64,000 bases of DNA, from NCBI GenBank assembly GCA_006503535.1, contig QYRS01000004.1, positions 372,001-436,000 on the forward strand, in the 5' to 3' direction. This document shows positions 62,371 through 64,000 of the stretch, piece after piece. Origin of the DNA: Arthrinium phaeospermum. Taxonomy: Eukaryota > Ascomycota > Sordariomycetes > Amphisphaeriales > Apiosporaceae. The number at the start of each line of letters is the position of its first letter. The first letter of the stretch is position 1. Under the pieces are notes generated by a model that saw only the letters and a list, made by a program, of their open reading frames with translations, did not search any database and was not told the origin of the DNA. A program made the position numbers and the translations under genes.

Positions 62371-64000
62371 TCATCTCCTCCAAAGGCGTGCAAATGCCGA
62401 GCCTCACCCGGACCTCTTTCCGTCTTTCTGCCACTGGCACCGTAGTGAGTCGCAACTGTTGGACAGCGCGAGCTGCTCCTGCTTGAGTCTCTGGTGGGAC
62501 GAAAATTTGGGATAAAATATTTTTATCCGCATAGATATATGGGTGTTCCACTCGCCCCAGCAGATTCACGCCCTTGACCTGGATCGCCTCGTCCAAGAGG
62601 TGCAGCAGGGGCAACAAGTCTTGGTCCAACCCATTCTCGGGTCCCAGAGGAAAGATATGATCAGTGATAAACAGATCCGGTCTGAAAGGCACCCTCCCCA
62701 TCTGGAAATTAATGTCTGTTACGACCAAGGCAATCAGGTGGCCCTGTCTAAATCCCCTGTCGGTCATCTCTTGTGGATCAGGGAGCCAGCCCATCTGGGA
62801 TAGATCTGGTAGCCGCCAGATCTTGAGGACGTTGGCAAGGACCGACGAGGCTGAGCACCCCACGATTAGAACCAGGGAGCGAGTGAACCCGGGCTTTTGC
62901 CACAGCTTTGTGAATTTCATATGCTTCCCCTCCGCTTCTACCTCAAGGAGGATGTGTATCTCTTGGTCCAGGTCGGCTCCATGAGCAACGAATAGAGGAA
63001 TGAGATCCAATAGTTCTGGAACAAAGCTGTCGTCGAATGCGTACTTGTTGGCGAAAGACCAGATGGAATTCATCAATGTTTGGAAAGGCGTCTCTAAAGT
63101 CGTAATGAGTTGATCGATAGTCGGGTCCTTACGCCCACCCCGTTGCAGCGCTTTGTGGACTGGAGATGCACCCCAACCCACAAGGGCCCGTATGGCGTTC
63201 AGACAGGGTCTTAGTCCCGAGGAGTTGGTTGTCACCGCATCAGCTTTGCCAAACGCACAGGCGCAAACGAGGAGCTGGGACATCGTGCTGTCATCGAGCT
63301 TTCGACGTTGAATCATTGGTAAGAGGTCATCCCAGAAACTTGGCTTATAAAAGGTGTGATAGGCGGCCTCGAGGAGAAACTCGTGCTGGCGGTGTACGGT
63401 ATCCTCGTGATAAACTTGGAACATGATATTTCCCGGGTCTTGCTCCGACGGCGTCGGGTTGGGCGCGACCGTTGGTCTACCGCAAAGGTAGCCATAGTTG
63501 AAGAGCTTCTCACAGACGAGCAGCAATTGAAGGACCTCTGACTTCATGGATTTGTCGAGTTGCTTCCAACCGATGCCTGTTCCCAGATCGTGAACTGGGA
63601 ACAGCGCACTGTTGAAAACATCCCAGACCTCGTTGGTGTACCAGGAATACTCGAATTTGTTGCCGACCCATTCCCACAATGGCACTCTGTATAATCGATA
63701 GATTGTCAAACGAGCTTTGATCAGTTGGAGGGAGGCGCGGTCTCCAGTGCAACTGCCCCAGCTTAGAATCTTCTGTCCCTCCTCGGTATCTGTAAGAAAG
63801 TCTCGGGCGGTACGATGCAGGAAGAAGCATGTCAGCCCTCCAGAAAGTGAGATGTAGGGAGTCAAGCTGTTGTATTCCTCACCATGCCAGGGTATCAGAC
63901 CTTCTCGTTCCTGTCGATGGGGTTTGGTTGGACTTGGACACACAAGGAGCCCACCGCATCTGTTTGCAATGTCCCGGATCGTTATCTCGCAGGCTTCTAA
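62366..64000 (-). CDS. C-terminal part of a large NACHT/STAND-type fungal protein (partial)
   Basis: The frame is open from the window edge (64000) to TAA 62368-62366, so the 5' part with the NTPase lies outside. The visible start, ACEITIRDIANRCGGLLVC, and the nearby FFLHRTARDFL motif are typical of the segment just after the NACHT module in fungal STAND proteins (DUF7791-like region). A long helical region follows with RALVGWGASPVHKAL, LIPLFVAHGADLDQEIHILLE and similar ankyrin-like pieces. No clear repeat array is seen. At the end the coding sequence reads ATG-AG followed by a donor-like gtaatggg, so an alternative spliced 3' end is possible. The role would be signalling or incompatibility, by family analogy. 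Confidence 0.66.
   Translation of the reverse strand, partial: LEACEITIRDIANRCGGLLVCPSPTKPHRQEREGLIPWHGEEYNSLTPYISLSGGLTCFFLHRTARDFLTDTEEGQKILSWGSCTGDRASLQLIKARLTIYRLYRVPLWEWVGNKFEYSWYTNEVWDVFNSALFPVHDLGTGIGWKQLDKSMKSEVLQLLLVCEKLFNYGYLCGRPTVAPNPTPSEQDPGNIMFQVYHEDTVHRQHEFLLEAAYHTFYKPSFWDDLLPMIQRRKLDDSTMSQLLVCACAFGKADAVTTNSSGLRPCLNAIRALVGWGASPVHKALQRGGRKDPTIDQLITTLETPFQTLMNSIWSFANKYAFDDSFVPELLDLIPLFVAHGADLDQEIHILLEVEAEGKHMKFTKLWQKPGFTRSLVLIVGCSASSVLANVLKIWRLPDLSQMGWLPDPQEMTDRGFRQGHLIALVVTDINFQMGRVPFRPDLFITDHIFPLGPENGLDQDLLPLLHLLDEAIQVKGVNLLGRVEHPYIYADKNILSQIFVPPETQAGAARAVQQLRLTTVPVAERRKEVRVRLGICTPLEEMR

Noticed and set aside
1..64000. CRISPR arrays, bacterial operons or phage genes
   Set aside because: No regularly spaced repeats and pervasive spliceosomal introns; the sequence is eukaryotic.

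Overview
The window is nuclear DNA of a filamentous ascomycete (Pezizomycotina, most likely Sordariomycetes). Supporting signs are short GT-AG introns with CTAAC-type branch sites, fungal versions of LYS4, RSM22 and mccA, HET-domain genes, a rhodopsin-like membrane receptor, and very AT-rich islands of the kind left by repeat-induced point mutation (RIP). Exon boundaries were worked out by hand from reading frame, splice consensus and family motifs. No database search was run.

Region 1 (1-28.1 kb) is a compact housekeeping block. In order it holds the 3' end of a siroheme uroporphyrinogen methyltransferase (MET1), a DUF3176-type membrane protein, homoaconitase (LYS4), mitochondrial ribosomal protein S16, methylcrotonyl-CoA carboxylase alpha (mccA), a flavin-reductase/PNPOx-like protein, a SPOUT RNA methyltransferase, three unplaced or membrane proteins, a small divergent gene pair (21.5-23.8 kb), a membrane-anchored thioredoxin and the mitoribosome assembly factor RSM22. 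Reading frames here are clean. The divergent pair stands out: one product looks like a bacterial BECR-type toxin nuclease and the other is a small acidic protein.

Region 2 (28.6-43.3 kb) is transitional. It has a tiny secreted cysteine protein, tRNA-Lys(CTT), a four-exon fungal-specific gene, a frameshifted SDR gene, a single-pass secretory-pathway membrane protein and a 2.4-kb gene-poor stretch. It ends in a HET pseudogene split by a RIP-degraded, LTR-like insertion. A second RIP-degraded element, with terminal inverted repeats and a TA target duplication, follows.

Region 3 (43.5-64 kb) is accessory. It contains a 37-base poly-C tract, an alpha/beta-hydrolase relic, and a polyketide synthase reduced to its first (KS) and last (ACP) ends. 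It also holds a HET gene, a BBE-like FAD oxidase and an amidohydrolase; together these look like the remains of a biosynthetic cluster. Beyond are an intact single-exon HET gene, a rhodopsin-like receptor, an amino-acid/choline permease and the 3' part of a NACHT-type gene leaving the window.

The most unusual signal is a pair of introns, one in the HET gene (46840-46986) and one in the unrelated amidohydrolase (52874-53044), that resemble each other from donor to acceptor and share a 60-bp inverted-repeat core. That is the signature of introner-like elements. Single-base deletions disrupting coding frames are confined to 32.7-48.3 kb.
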